From assembly GCA_034667465.1 (NCBI GenBank), contig JAXDJV010000024.1:124001-188000 (forward strand): a stretch of DNA of 64,000 nt, written 5' to 3'. Position 1 is the stretch's first letter. Each line of letters starts with the position of its first letter. This DNA is from JAOBAU01 sp034667465. Its GTDB lineage: Bacteria; Acidobacteriota; Thermoanaerobaculia; Gp7-AA8. This document shows positions 1 to 9,304 of the stretch, one piece after another. Under the pieces are notes generated by a model. It had not been told where the DNA came from, searched no databases, and saw nothing but the letters and a program-made list of their open reading frames with translations. The position numbers and the translations under genes were made by a program.

Positions 1-1
1 C

Positions 2-478
2 ATCGAGTCGGTGAACGATTTCAATCACGACGGCAGAGCCGACCTGCTGTGGCGTCACTACGGAACCGGCGCGAACTCGATCTGGTTCATGAACGGTACG
101 ACGCTCACGTCGAGCGTCACTATCAACCCGGTCGCCGACACGTCGTGGCACATCGCCGGCAGCGGCGACACGAATTCGGATGGCGCGGAAGACATCGTCT
201 GGCGAAACTTCTCGAACGGCCAGAACGTGGTCTGGTTCATGACCGGCGCGAATTCGGCGACGCTGAAAGCGACAACCGCGTTGTCGACCGTGACCGATCA
301 GACGTGGCAGATCGGCGCGGTCTCGAGCTTCACGAACGATCCGGTTGCCGATCTCGTCTGGCGCCATTACACCGACGGACAGAATGCCGTCTGGGTATTC
401 GGCGGCGGGCAGGTCGGATTCACTGCCTACAGCGCGTACGAGACGGACGTCAGCTGGAAGCTGGTCGGACCGCGCTGA
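2..478 (+). CDS. C-terminal part of a secreted FG-GAP/VCBS-repeat protein (5' end outside window)
   Basis: The frame is open to the left edge, so the gene starts upstream; the GTG at 11 is only the first possible start inside the window. The visible ~158 residues are FG-GAP/VCBS-like repeats: Asp-rich loops such as NHDGRADLLWR and NSDGAEDIVWR alternate with NxxWFM strands, and the protein ends WKLVGPR. Such repeats form extracellular calcium-binding beta-propeller or adhesive domains. The segment is clearly paralogous to the C-terminus of the metallopeptidase at 27076-29808 (shared GGGQVGFT, near-identical ending), so the missing N-terminus may also be a protease. That last point is inference. 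It is convergent with the asparagine synthase at 483. Confidence 0.8.
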   Translation: MESVNDFNHDGRADLLWRHYGTGANSIWFMNGTTLTSSVTINPVADTSWHIAGSGDTNSDGAEDIVWRNFSNGQNVVWFMTGANSATLKATTALSTVTDQTWQIGAVSSFTNDPVADLVWRHYTDGQNAVWVFGGGQVGFTAYSAYETDVSWKLVGPR

Positions 479-482
479 CGCG

Positions 483-2393
483 CTAATCTACGAAGGCGCG
501 CAGCCAGAGCTCGAAGGTGAGGAACTGCCAGATTTGCAGCGACCAGTCTTCGCGTCCGCTGCGCTGTTCCTCGATCATTCGCCGGATCGGCGCCGGCTCG
601 AAATAGCCGCGCCGCCGAATGTTCGTCTCGCTCAGCAGGTCGTCGACCATCTCGCGTAATTCATTGGCGAGCCAGTAATCGGCCGGCGCGCCGAAGCCGG
701 CTTTCTTCTGCGTCAGCACTTCCGCCGGCAGCATCGGACGCATCGCCTCGCGCAGGATGTGCTTCGTCGTTCCGCCGCGCAGTTTCATCGACGGCGGAAT
801 GTTCGCAGCCGTCCACTCGGCGAGCTCCCAATCCAAAAATGGCACGCGCACTTCGACCGATGACGCCATGCTCATCTTGTCGTTGTAGGTGAGATTGAGA
901 CTGACCATGAACGCCTTCGTATCGACGTACATCATTCGATCGAGGAAGTCGGCGTCGCTCACCTTCGCGAAGTGCGCGAGGTGCTCGGAGCGCGAATCGG
1001 GCAGCGATGCAAGCGACGGCGCGATCTCCGCCTGCATGGTGTCGGTCAGATAAACGCTGTCCATCAGAAAGCGATCGACCGGCGCGAGCGAGCCGCTGCG
1101 CACCATCTTCTTCGCGAGCCGCACGTAGCCTTTGAAACGGCTGCCGCGCATCGACGGCAGCGACTCGACGGCGGGACGAATCATCGATTCGCGAACCGCG
1201 CGCGGCAAACGCCGATACGTTTCGGCGAGATAGTGCGCGCGATATTTTCGGTAGCCGCCGAACAGCTCGTCGCCGCCGATTCCCGAGAGCAGCACGGTGA
1301 CGTCGCGGCGCGCTTCGCGATTGACGAGGTACGCCATGATGATGGCCGGATCGGCGGTCGGCTCGTCCATGTGCCAGACGAGTTTCGGCAACAGATCGAC
1401 GACGTCCGGCTCGACGGTGATGTGCGTGTGCGTGCAGCCGAAGTGGCGCGCCGTCCGCTCGGCGACGTCGGTGTCGTCGAGATGCACCTCCCCTTTCCGA
1501 TACCGCGGCGGAAAAGCGATCGTGAACGTGCGCACCGGTGTCGCCGTCGATTCCGCCATCGCGGCGACGATCGAGCTGGAGTCGAGTCCGGCGCTGAGAA
1601 ATGCGCCGAGCGGCACGTCACTGAGCATCTGCTTTCGCACCGTCGCGCAGAAACGTTCACGCAGTTCGCGCTTCAACTCCTCTTCGCTCGCCGGATAACG
1701 CGTTCCCGCCGGCGGATACGCGAGATCCCAGTACTGTTCGATCTTCAGCGAGCCGCCACGCAGCGTCGCAAAATGGCCGGCCGGCAGTTTGAAAATGCCG
1801 TGGAACATCGTGCGCGGATCGGGCACCCAGAGAAACGCCAGGTACTGCTTCAGCGCGAACGGATCGACTTCGCGCGGAACGCCCGGCAGCTCGAGGATCG
1901 CTTTGAGCTCCGACGCGAACGCGAAACGTTTTCCCTGCTGCGTGTAATAGAGCGGCTTGATCCCGAAGTGGTCGCGCGCGATGACGAGCGTGTCGCTGCG
2001 CTTGTCCCAGATCGCCAGCGCGAACATGCCATTGAGCCGGCGGAAGCAATCGGTTCCGTAGCGTTCGTAGAGATAGAGAATCGCTTCGGTGTCGCAATGC
2101 GAGCGGAAGCGAACACCGTCCGCTTCGAGCTCGGCGCGCAGCTCCGGGAAGTTGTAGATCTCGCCGTTGTAAACGATGGTGATCGCGCCGTCCGGCGTCG
2201 ACATCGGCATGTGTCCGGCCGGCGAGAGATCGAGAATGGCGAGACGACGCGAGCCGAGTCCGATCCAATCGCCCGATGGGGTCGTCGCCGACCAGATCCC
2301 GCCATCGTCCGGCCCGCGATGATGCTGGACCTCGGTCATCCGCGTCAGGAGCGCGTCATCGGCCCAGTTCACCGCTCCCGCAATTCCGCACAT
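483..2393 (-). CDS. asnB: Asparagine synthase-type glutamine amidotransferase (paralogue 1 of 4)
   Basis: This 636-aa protein begins MCGIAG, so Cys2 is the N-terminal nucleophile of the class II glutaminase domain (about 1-210). The C-terminal synthetase domain (about 230-600) has a PP-loop reading LSAGLDSSS, where the usual second residue Gly of SGG is Ala. The family transfers glutamine-derived ammonia to an adenylated carboxylate. In polysaccharide loci such enzymes probably amidate uronic-acid sugars rather than make free asparagine; this is inference from context. It is the last gene of the minus-strand EPS run and abuts the upstream glycosyltransferase. Confidence 0.9.
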   Translation of the reverse strand: MCGIAGAVNWADDALLTRMTEVQHHRGPDDGGIWSATTPSGDWIGLGSRRLAILDLSPAGHMPMSTPDGAITIVYNGEIYNFPELRAELEADGVRFRSHCDTEAILYLYERYGTDCFRRLNGMFALAIWDKRSDTLVIARDHFGIKPLYYTQQGKRFAFASELKAILELPGVPREVDPFALKQYLAFLWVPDPRTMFHGIFKLPAGHFATLRGGSLKIEQYWDLAYPPAGTRYPASEEELKRELRERFCATVRKQMLSDVPLGAFLSAGLDSSSIVAAMAESTATPVRTFTIAFPPRYRKGEVHLDDTDVAERTARHFGCTHTHITVEPDVVDLLPKLVWHMDEPTADPAIIMAYLVNREARRDVTVLLSGIGGDELFGGYRKYRAHYLAETYRRLPRAVRESMIRPAVESLPSMRGSRFKGYVRLAKKMVRSGSLAPVDRFLMDSVYLTDTMQAEIAPSLASLPDSRSEHLAHFAKVSDADFLDRMMYVDTKAFMVSLNLTYNDKMSMASSVEVRVPFLDWELAEWTAANIPPSMKLRGGTTKHILREAMRPMLPAEVLTQKKAGFGAPADYWLANELREMVDDLLSETNIRRRGYFEPAPIRRMIEEQRSGREDWSLQIWQFLTFELWLRAFVD

Positions 2394-3533
2394 CTACGCG
2401 GCCGCTCCCTTTCGCTTCCCGATGGCGGCGAGAAAATCGAACGTCTCGCGCGCGCAACGCTCCCACGAATATTGCGCGGCACGCGCGAATGCGCGCTCGG
2501 CCAGCGTCGTCCGCAATGCCGGATCGGCGATGAGCGTGCGAATGGCGCGGGCGATGTCGTCCGGCTGATTCGGATCGAAGTAAATCCCGGCATCGCCGAG
2601 AAACCGCGGCATCGGCGGATGGCCGGAGGATGCGATCGGCAGGCCGGCCGCCATTGCTTCAATGAGGATGTTCGGCATGTTCTCGCAGGTGGAAGCGAAT
2701 ACGAACAGATCGGCGGCCTGATACAAGGCCGGAAGCGCGGCGTGCCGCACTTCACCGGCCAGTTCGACGACCGTGCGCGTGTCGTGCGCGAGCACGTCGC
2801 GCAGCCGTTTCATCGACGGCGGATAGTTGCCGCCGGCCAGCCGCAGCACGACCGGCAATCCTTCCTCGCGCAACTTCATCACCGCCGCGGCGACGTTCCA
2901 CTGATGTTTGTAGACGTCGATGATCGACGTGTAGAGGATCGTGAACGGCTGCTCTTCGCTGTACTCCGAAATCGGCCGCTGCGCGCGCGGCGCGAAGCGG
3001 AAACGATCGCTGACGCCGTGCGGCACGACGGTGGTCGTCTCCGGCGCGTGGCCGCGATCGACGAGACCGCGCACGTAGTCGTTGAGGTAGATCATGCCGT
3101 CGGCGTTGCGAAACGTGCGGCGCTGCGCCCAGCGCAGCAGCAGCAGCCGAACGAACATCCACGACGCGCCGTAACGCGCCGCTTCGCGAAGATCGAACGG
3201 CAGCATGTTGCGGCACATCGTCACGTACGGATGAAACGATCCGCCGTACGCGCCGCCGGGAACGAACAGCACGTCGCATGCGGCGCGCGCAAGCTCGTTC
3301 AGCGGTCCGCGCTGCCACGCAAGGCGCGCGCGCAAACCGCCTTCGAGCTCTTGCTGTTCGACGAGGACGAGCCAGTCGCGATCGCGCGGCAGCTGTGCCA
3401 GTGTCGCAGCGCTCCCCCACACCGTCACCTGTTCGATGCCGCTTTCGCGCGGATCGGCGTGACGCAACAGCTCGACGAGATGCGTGATCCCGCCACCGCC
3501 GCGCAGGTTCGCGGTGTCGATGCCGGCTCTCAC
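2394..3533 (-). CDS. Glycosyltransferase family 4 (GT-B fold)
   Basis: Predicted 379 aa. The start was set at GTG 3533 because it overlaps the upstream stop as GTGA, and the product then begins with the sensible sequence VRAGIDTANLRGGGG. A longer frame upstream to 3686 is shadow sequence inside the methyltransferase gene. The N-terminal half has the glycine-rich GT4 acceptor loop. The C-terminal half carries the donor-site pattern LYQAADLFVFAS...ENMPNILIEAMAAG, typical of retaining GT4 enzymes. It probably adds one sugar to the lipid-linked repeat unit at the cytoplasmic membrane; donor and acceptor are unknown. Confidence 0.85.
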   Translation of the reverse strand: MRAGIDTANLRGGGGITHLVELLRHADPRESGIEQVTVWGSAATLAQLPRDRDWLVLVEQQELEGGLRARLAWQRGPLNELARAACDVLFVPGGAYGGSFHPYVTMCRNMLPFDLREAARYGASWMFVRLLLLRWAQRRTFRNADGMIYLNDYVRGLVDRGHAPETTTVVPHGVSDRFRFAPRAQRPISEYSEEQPFTILYTSIIDVYKHQWNVAAAVMKLREEGLPVVLRLAGGNYPPSMKRLRDVLAHDTRTVVELAGEVRHAALPALYQAADLFVFASTCENMPNILIEAMAAGLPIASSGHPPMPRFLGDAGIYFDPNQPDDIARAIRTLIADPALRTTLAERAFARAAQYSWERCARETFDFLAAIGKRKGAAA

Positions 3534-4510
3534 CGCGGCTTCACCGCGCGTCCGGTGAGATGGCTCTCGTGCATCACTTCGACGCGTTCCAGCTTCGCTT
3601 CCTCGAGCCAGCGCCGGAGCGTCGACGGCGTTTGCGGCTGGTCGTAGCGCGGGCCGAGCCAGTCGAACGTGTCGAGCACCGCCCACTGCTGCAACTGCGT
3701 TTCGTTGAGCGGATGGACGCCTTCGTAATTGGCGACCGGCACGAGCCGCCGCAAAAAGCGTCCGATGAGCGGAATCCGCGCGAGCGCGCGGCTGAGTCGC
3801 AGCAGCGACGGCGTGACGCGCTCGACGAGTGCGAAGAGCCGCTCCTGCTGCATGCGCGTCGTGAACGGCCGCAGCCAGTACTTCGGCTCTGCGACGTTGG
3901 TCCAGCGCCGCAGATAGAGATCGACGGTCAGTCCGCCGCCCGGCTTCACCATCGGCACGAGCGAGTCGACCGCTTTGCGGACGTCGGGCGTGTGTTGCAG
4001 CACGCCGAGCGAATAGACGAAGTCGAACGTGCCGGGCGCGAACGGCAGCCGGTAGATGTCGGCCTGGACGAGATGCAGGTTCGGATGCGGCAGATTCGCG
4101 AACGCGGCATCGACCGCGGAAGAGAAGTCGATGGCGATGAGCGTCGCGCCGAGGGAGAGAGCGACTTCGGCGAAACGTCCGGCGCCGCAGCCGGCGTCGA
4201 GCACGAGCCGGCCCTGCAGCGTTTGCTGATCCCAGCCGGTCTGACGCAGAAAGCGGCGGCGCGAGATCGGCACGCCGGTGTGGCTGTCGAGCTGCGTCTC
4301 ACGAAAGCGGTTCCACTGAAAGCCGAAGTTGTTCGCGTAGTTGTCGGCTTCGACGAAACGCGGGATGCCGCGCACGATCGGATACGCGATGCCGCAGCAG
4401 TCGCACGTCAGCGTGCCGTCTTCGATTTCCGGCGACGCGACTCCGCTCGTAAGCGAGAGTCGTCCGCCGGCGGCGGGACAGCGAAGGAGCTCGAGCAGCG
4501 CCGGCTTCAT
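3530..4510 (-). CDS. SAM-dependent methyltransferase with N-terminal Trm112-like zinc domain
   Basis: Predicted 326 aa. ATG 4510 was chosen because it forms an ATGA overlap with the upstream asparagine synthase. The N-terminus (about 1-60) resembles a Trm112-type zinc ribbon with LRCP, CDCCG and GIPRFV. A class I methyltransferase domain follows, with motif I reading LDAGCGAGRFAEVA and a later VYSLGVLQHTPDVRKA. Proteins of this architecture are common in surface-polysaccharide clusters. The substrate is unknown; sugar O- or N-methylation is plausible. Confidence 0.82.
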   Translation of the reverse strand: MKPALLELLRCPAAGGRLSLTSGVASPEIEDGTLTCDCCGIAYPIVRGIPRFVEADNYANNFGFQWNRFRETQLDSHTGVPISRRRFLRQTGWDQQTLQGRLVLDAGCGAGRFAEVALSLGATLIAIDFSSAVDAAFANLPHPNLHLVQADIYRLPFAPGTFDFVYSLGVLQHTPDVRKAVDSLVPMVKPGGGLTVDLYLRRWTNVAEPKYWLRPFTTRMQQERLFALVERVTPSLLRLSRALARIPLIGRFLRRLVPVANYEGVHPLNETQLQQWAVLDTFDWLGPRYDQPQTPSTLRRWLEEAKLERVEVMHESHLTGRAVKPR

Positions 4511-6378
4511 GCGATCGAGACCCCATACTCGCGACGCCACAACTCGAACATGGTCAGCGCGAACAGTCGGCGCGCATTGCGCCGCCCTTTGCGCTGTCCG
4601 CGAATGAGCGAGTCGATCGTGCCGCGGTCGAAGATCGACGGATCGGCGTCGGCGAGAATCGCCTCGAGGGCGTCGCCGGTCGTGCCGCGGAACCAGTCGT
4701 CGAGCGGAATCGAGAAACCCTGCTTCCGTTTCGTGTCGAGCTCCGGCGGCAGCAGCTTTGCCGCGAGCATGCGCGGGAGAATCTTTCGCTCGCGCTCATT
4801 CGCTTTCAATGCATCGGGAACACGGCTGAACGCGAACTCGATCACGCGACGATCGAGAAACGGCGCACGCACTTCGAGCGACGCGAGCATGCTGGCGCGA
4901 TCGACTTTCACCAGATAGCCGTCGCACATCGTCGTCCGGAAATCGGTCTCGGTGGCGCGCCGCAGCAGCGATTGCGATGAATCGGCCACGCCCGCGCGAA
5001 ACGATTCCGGCGAGGGCGACGGCACGCCGATCGTGCGGCGAAGAGGCGCGAGCAGCCGCGCGCGGGTGAAGGAATCGAACAGGAGGTTGATGTGGGCGAT
5101 GCTGGCGCCGGCGTCGTCGCCGAAACCGATGAGGTGATTGCGGCCGCGAATCCCGGGCGGAAGGCGGCGCGCCGCACCGGCCAGCGCGCGGCGCGCAGGA
5201 GCGGGCAGCCGCGTGCGATAGCGCTCCATCCGCATCAGCCACGAGTAGTGGTCGTAGCCGCCGAACAGCTCGTCGCCGCCGTCACCGCCAAGCGCGACGC
5301 GCGCATGCGGACGGATGGCGCTCGAGACGAGATACGTCGGCAGCATCGACTCGTCGGCGAACGGCTCGTCGAACTGCCGCGCCATTTTCGGCAGCAGCTC
5401 GATCAACAGCGGATCGGCCGGAAGTTCCGTGTGATCGGTGCCGAAGTGCGAGGCGACGAGCCGCGCGAACGGTGCTTCGTCGTAACTGCCGCCGCCCGGA
5501 AAGGAGATCGTGAAGGTCTTCACCGGCGTCGGCGAAACGCGCGCCGCCATCGCGGTGACGAGACTCGAATCGACCCCACCACTGAGCAGCACGCCGACCG
5601 GCACATCGGCGACGAGTTGTCGCCGCACGGAGGATTCGAGCAGTGTCTCGAGCTCGGCGACGAGCTCGTTCGGGTTGGTGTTTAAGTCGTTCGCCGGCTC
5701 CGGCAGTTTCCAGTACGTCCAGCGCCGCAGCGAGTCGCGATCGACGTCGTACAACAGCGCTTCACCCTGACGCAACTTTTCCACGCCATGGAGAATGCAG
5801 AAGGGCGCCGGCACATAGCCGTACGTGAGAAAAAACTCGAGCGCAGCCGGATCGATGCGCCGCTCGAACCCGGGATCGGCCATCAGCGCCTTCAGTTCCG
5901 AAGCGAACCAGAGCCGTCCGTCGCGATGCGAAAAATAGAGCGGCTTCTCACCGGCCCGATCGCGCGCGAGCAAAAGCTGCTTCGTTCGCAGATCGAACAG
6001 CGAGATCGCGAACATGCCGTCGATCCTCTCCAAACACTCAGTCCCCCACTCCGCATAGCCGGCCAGCAACACCTCGGTATCACTGGCGCTGCGGAACGAA
6101 TGACCGAGCGCCGCCAGCTCGTCGCGCAACTGGCGATAGTTGTAGATCTCGCCGTTGAACGACAGCCGCACATCGCCCGACGGGCTCGACATCGGCTGAT
6201 GTCCGGCCGCGCTCAGATCGATGATCGACAGCCGCCGATGCCCGAGTCCGACGCGCCGATCGTCCGAGCGGAACGTCCCCGAATCATCGGGACCGCGATG
6301 GCAAAGCGTCGCCACCATCGCGTCGAGCGGCGGCTGCGCCGCAGCACGCGACTGCGCAAATCCTACGATTCCACACAT
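4507..6378 (-). CDS. asnB: Asparagine synthase-type glutamine amidotransferase (paralogue 2 of 4)
   Basis: 623 aa, beginning MCGIVG with the catalytic Cys2 of the glutaminase domain. The synthetase domain has a canonical PP-loop, LLSGGVDSSLV, followed by GGDGGDELFGGYDHY. Length and domain order are full for the AsnB family. It overlaps the downstream methyltransferase by 4 nt and lies 19 nt beyond the next methyltransferase, so it is surely co-transcribed with the EPS genes. As with the other three copies, amidation of a sugar uronate is a reasonable guess but cannot be shown from sequence. Confidence 0.9.
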   Translation of the reverse strand: MCGIVGFAQSRAAAQPPLDAMVATLCHRGPDDSGTFRSDDRRVGLGHRRLSIIDLSAAGHQPMSSPSGDVRLSFNGEIYNYRQLRDELAALGHSFRSASDTEVLLAGYAEWGTECLERIDGMFAISLFDLRTKQLLLARDRAGEKPLYFSHRDGRLWFASELKALMADPGFERRIDPAALEFFLTYGYVPAPFCILHGVEKLRQGEALLYDVDRDSLRRWTYWKLPEPANDLNTNPNELVAELETLLESSVRRQLVADVPVGVLLSGGVDSSLVTAMAARVSPTPVKTFTISFPGGGSYDEAPFARLVASHFGTDHTELPADPLLIELLPKMARQFDEPFADESMLPTYLVSSAIRPHARVALGGDGGDELFGGYDHYSWLMRMERYRTRLPAPARRALAGAARRLPPGIRGRNHLIGFGDDAGASIAHINLLFDSFTRARLLAPLRRTIGVPSPSPESFRAGVADSSQSLLRRATETDFRTTMCDGYLVKVDRASMLASLEVRAPFLDRRVIEFAFSRVPDALKANERERKILPRMLAAKLLPPELDTKRKQGFSIPLDDWFRGTTGDALEAILADADPSIFDRGTIDSLIRGQRKGRRNARRLFALTMFELWRREYGVSIA

Positions 6379-6397
6379 TGATGTTTGGGAGTTGGCG

Positions 6398-7156
6398 TCA
6401 GGCGACGGTGCCGACGAGATAGAGATCGGAGCAGAGCGTCGGCCGCAGACGCAGCAGGCGATCGACGAACGGCGTCAGCTTGCGCACCAAAGGCGAACGC
6501 GCGTCGTAGCCCATCCAGTTGCGTCCGATGATCTCGTATCCGGCGAGGTTCATGTCGCGCGCGATGTAACGAAGGTCGTCGACATCCGGCTCGCGCACGT
6601 GGCCGCGAAAGACTTCCTGTTCGTACCACGCTTCCATCGGCGTCCACTTGCCGCGTCCGAGCGGCACGGTGATCCGCTTGCGAAGATTCACGCAGTTCGG
6701 CGTGGCGAGGACGAAGAGCCCGCCGCTGCGAACCGTTTTCGCAACGCGCGCAAGAAGCCGCTTCGGCGAGGCGTGCCAGTGCTCGAGCGCGTCGAACGTG
6801 GTGATGGCGTCGAACGAGCGCTCCGGAAAGTCGATCTGCGTGGCGACGACGTCGCGTGAAACGACTTCAACGCCGTACTTGTCGTAGAGCCTTCGCATCG
6901 CGTCCATCACGTCCTGCTCGAAGAAACCCTCATCGCGAAAGTCGTCGACGAGAACCGACTTCATGCCGGAAGCCGCGCAGCCGAGCGCGAACGTGCCCCA
7001 GCCGCCGCCGATATCGCAAACGCGCGCCCCTTTGCCGGCGCGCTCGAGCACCAGTCCGACTTCGAAAGTGAAGCGGTCGAGCTGCGTCAGCTGTCCGGCG
7101 ACGAGTTTCTCCGGGTACTGTCTGATGATCGATTCGACGGTATCTCTCAGCGACAT
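6398..7156 (-). CDS. Class I SAM-dependent methyltransferase
   Basis: Predicted 252 aa from ATG 7156 (MSLRDTVESI), 1 nt after the upstream stop; the longer frame to 7195 lies inside the neighbouring gene. Motif I is VCDIGGGWGTFALGC. Further motifs are ITTFDALEHWHASPKRLL and a GGLFVLATPN strand, all of the Methyltransf_11/23 type. The substrate is unknown. Its place among glycosyltransferases suggests modification of a sugar or lipid-linked intermediate. Confidence 0.82.
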   Translation of the reverse strand: MSLRDTVESIIRQYPEKLVAGQLTQLDRFTFEVGLVLERAGKGARVCDIGGGWGTFALGCAASGMKSVLVDDFRDEGFFEQDVMDAMRRLYDKYGVEVVSRDVVATQIDFPERSFDAITTFDALEHWHASPKRLLARVAKTVRSGGLFVLATPNCVNLRKRITVPLGRGKWTPMEAWYEQEVFRGHVREPDVDDLRYIARDMNLAGYEIIGRNWMGYDARSPLVRKLTPFVDRLLRLRPTLCSDLYLVGTVA

Positions 7157-7157
7157 T

Positions 7158-8228
7158 TCATTCGTTCCGGCGCCAGCCGATCCTCTCCATGCCACGCTCG
7201 ATCAGCTCGCCGGCCTGTCGCATCCGATGCGGGAATCGGTGATCGCGCATCACCCGGCGATAGCCGTTCAGCGCGATCCGCTTCCGCTCTTCGTCGTGCT
7301 CGAGATAATAGCGGATCTTATCGATCAGATCGTCCACGCCGCAGTAGCCGACGATCTCTTCGCCCGGCTCGTAGAAGGCGCCGAGATGCTCGCCGCCGTC
7401 GGAGATCTGCATCACGCCGTTGCCGGGCAATTCGAACAGGCGATAGCTGCCGACCGTGTAGTCGCCGCGATTGTGAACGTTGAATCCGATCTTCGTTCGC
7501 TGATAGAGCGGGACGTATTCTTCGAACGCCACCGGCCGGATCCAGCCGGGCATTCCGTATTTCGCGTTGTAGTAGAGGTTCCACTTCGCGCTCGACCGGC
7601 CGCGGATCATGGCGCGTTCTCCGAACGCCTTCTTCACCTTCGCGAGGAGCGGCATCTTGTTCGGATACGGCCAGCCGACGAAAAGAACGTCGATGTCCCG
7701 CTCGCCGTCGAGGATGTTCTGTTCGTTCTTCGAGGGATCGTAAAAGACGTCGTGCAGCGACAGCGGCCAGAAGTCGATGTTCGTCGCACCGACGTACTCG
7801 AGCTTCGCGGCCATCGACAGATCGCGGCTGTACGCCGGCGAGTGATAGAGAACGTGATCGTATGCGTGCGCGTACGCGAAGTCGCGGTCGTACGCGGTCA
7901 GCGGACCGTCGGTCGTCCGCATCACTTTGTAGATGCCGACTCTGCGAAGAAACTCGGGGTGATACGGCAGCGAATTGTCGACGATGACGGCGTCCGCCCC
8001 TTCGCGCGCGACGAGCTCGCTGAGGTCGTCGTAGAGCTTCATCAATCCCGCATCGCGATCGAAGTAGAGGTTATCGAGCATCTGCGCACGCAGAATGCGC
8101 GAGGCATCGACATACGGGTCGTGATTGAACGGAATGAAGGTGTAGCGATCGGTCGACGCGGCGGCGATCTCGCGCTCCCAGTAGGCGCCCTCGAATCCCT
8201 TCTTGTTGTATGAGTAGATGATTTTCAT
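7158..8228 (-). CDS. CgeB-like glycosyltransferase
   Basis: Predicted 356 aa. ATG 8228 (MKIIYSYNKKG) overlaps the upstream GT4 stop as ATGA; an upstream GTG at 8285 would add 19 residues from the neighbour's frame. The C-terminal part (FNVHNRGDYTVGSYRLFE, then DGGEHLGAFYEPGEEIV and a spacer ending in YLEHDEERKRIA) matches the Glyco_trans_1_2/CgeB type of GT-B enzyme. It probably acts in the cytoplasm on the repeat-unit glycan; the donor sugar is unknown. Confidence 0.75.
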   Translation of the reverse strand: MKIIYSYNKKGFEGAYWEREIAAASTDRYTFIPFNHDPYVDASRILRAQMLDNLYFDRDAGLMKLYDDLSELVAREGADAVIVDNSLPYHPEFLRRVGIYKVMRTTDGPLTAYDRDFAYAHAYDHVLYHSPAYSRDLSMAAKLEYVGATNIDFWPLSLHDVFYDPSKNEQNILDGERDIDVLFVGWPYPNKMPLLAKVKKAFGERAMIRGRSSAKWNLYYNAKYGMPGWIRPVAFEEYVPLYQRTKIGFNVHNRGDYTVGSYRLFELPGNGVMQISDGGEHLGAFYEPGEEIVGYCGVDDLIDKIRYYLEHDEERKRIALNGYRRVMRDHRFPHRMRQAGELIERGMERIGWRRNE

Positions 8229-9304
8229 CGAGCGACTTCTTCGTAGACGGCCGCGTACTGCTGCGCGATTTTCGGAGCCGTCCACTGGACGGCGATGGCG
8301 TGCGCGGCGTTTGCGCGCTGCCGTGATTCGTCGACGCCGGTGAGCGCGCGCGACAAACCGAGCGCGATCGATTCACGGGACGCGGGGTCGACGAAAAGCG
8401 CTGAATCGCCATCCAGAAATTCACGATGCGCCGGGATGTCGCTCACGACTACCGGACATCCGGCCGCCATCGCCTCTGCGACCGCATTCGGATTCCCTTC
8501 AAAGGTCGAGACGGAGACGAAAACGTTCGCGCGACGCAGCCATGACCACGCATCGGTCGCGAATCCGGTAAACGCGACCTGCCGCGCCGCGATGAGCGGA
8601 GCCGCCTGCGCACGTACATCGTCGCGCAGCGGTCCGTCGCCGCAGATCACAGCGACCACGTCGTGCCGCTGCAACACGATCGACAACGCATCGATGAATT
8701 TCCGGGCGTTCTTCTCCGCCGAAAGCCGCCCGATGAAAACGATCAGCGGCTTCGCCGGATCGAGTCCGACCGACGCCGGGTCGGCGGGCGCCGCTGCTTC
8801 CACTTCGGCGACCGGCACCGCGTTGCGAATCAACCGCTGCAGCGTTCGCGGTTTCGCGCGCGATCGCCAGTAATCGAGCCCGCCCTCGGAATTCGCCACG
8901 ATCGCGGACGCGCCGCGCGCGGCCAGCACGCGCATCCCATTCTTCAGTCCGCGCGGATACGCGAGTGCCGAGCTTCGCTCGCTGACGATCCACGGCACAC
9001 CGGCGATGCGCGCCGCCATCCCGCCGCCAACGTCCATCTGCGTCAGCCACGTCTGCGCGACGTCGGGCCTGATTCGTTTGATCAGCTTCAGTAATCGCAT
9101 CGACAGCCGCGGATCGTAGTTCCCTCTGGTATCGATGTGATGGACGACCGCACCGCCGGCGCGCAGCGTTTCGAGATGCGTCCCCTCATGCAGCAGCGCG
9201 ACATGCACGTCGTGTCCGGCCGCAATCAGCGGCGATGCGAGATACGTCAACTGCCGCTCCGCGCCGCCACCGGCCATGCTGGGGATGCAGTGAAGGATGC
9301 GCAT
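8225..9304 (-). CDS. Glycosyltransferase family 4
   Basis: 359 aa, starting MRILHCIPSMAGGGAERQL, the classic GT4 N-terminal strand and glycine loop. A TQTW/TWLTQMD-like acceptor segment follows, then the donor-binding GRLSAEKNARKFIDAL and the nucleotide-sugar motif STFEGNPNAVAEAMAAGCPV (E-x7-E type). It is coupled to the CgeB-like gene by a 4-nt overlap and directly abuts the FkbM gene. It should transfer one sugar during repeat-unit assembly. Confidence 0.88.
   Translation of the reverse strand: MRILHCIPSMAGGGAERQLTYLASPLIAAGHDVHVALLHEGTHLETLRAGGAVVHHIDTRGNYDPRLSMRLLKLIKRIRPDVAQTWLTQMDVGGGMAARIAGVPWIVSERSSALAYPRGLKNGMRVLAARGASAIVANSEGGLDYWRSRAKPRTLQRLIRNAVPVAEVEAAAPADPASVGLDPAKPLIVFIGRLSAEKNARKFIDALSIVLQRHDVVAVICGDGPLRDDVRAQAAPLIAARQVAFTGFATDAWSWLRRANVFVSVSTFEGNPNAVAEAMAAGCPVVVSDIPAHREFLDGDSALFVDPASRESIALGLSRALTGVDESRQRANAAHAIAVQWTAPKIAQQYAAVYEEVAR

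Noticed and set aside
972..3647. An 891-codon open frame on the plus strand opposite asparagine synthase and glycosyltransferase genes
   Set aside because: It is antisense to two well-supported genes, Arg-rich and without recognisable domains; GC-rich DNA commonly yields such shadow frames.
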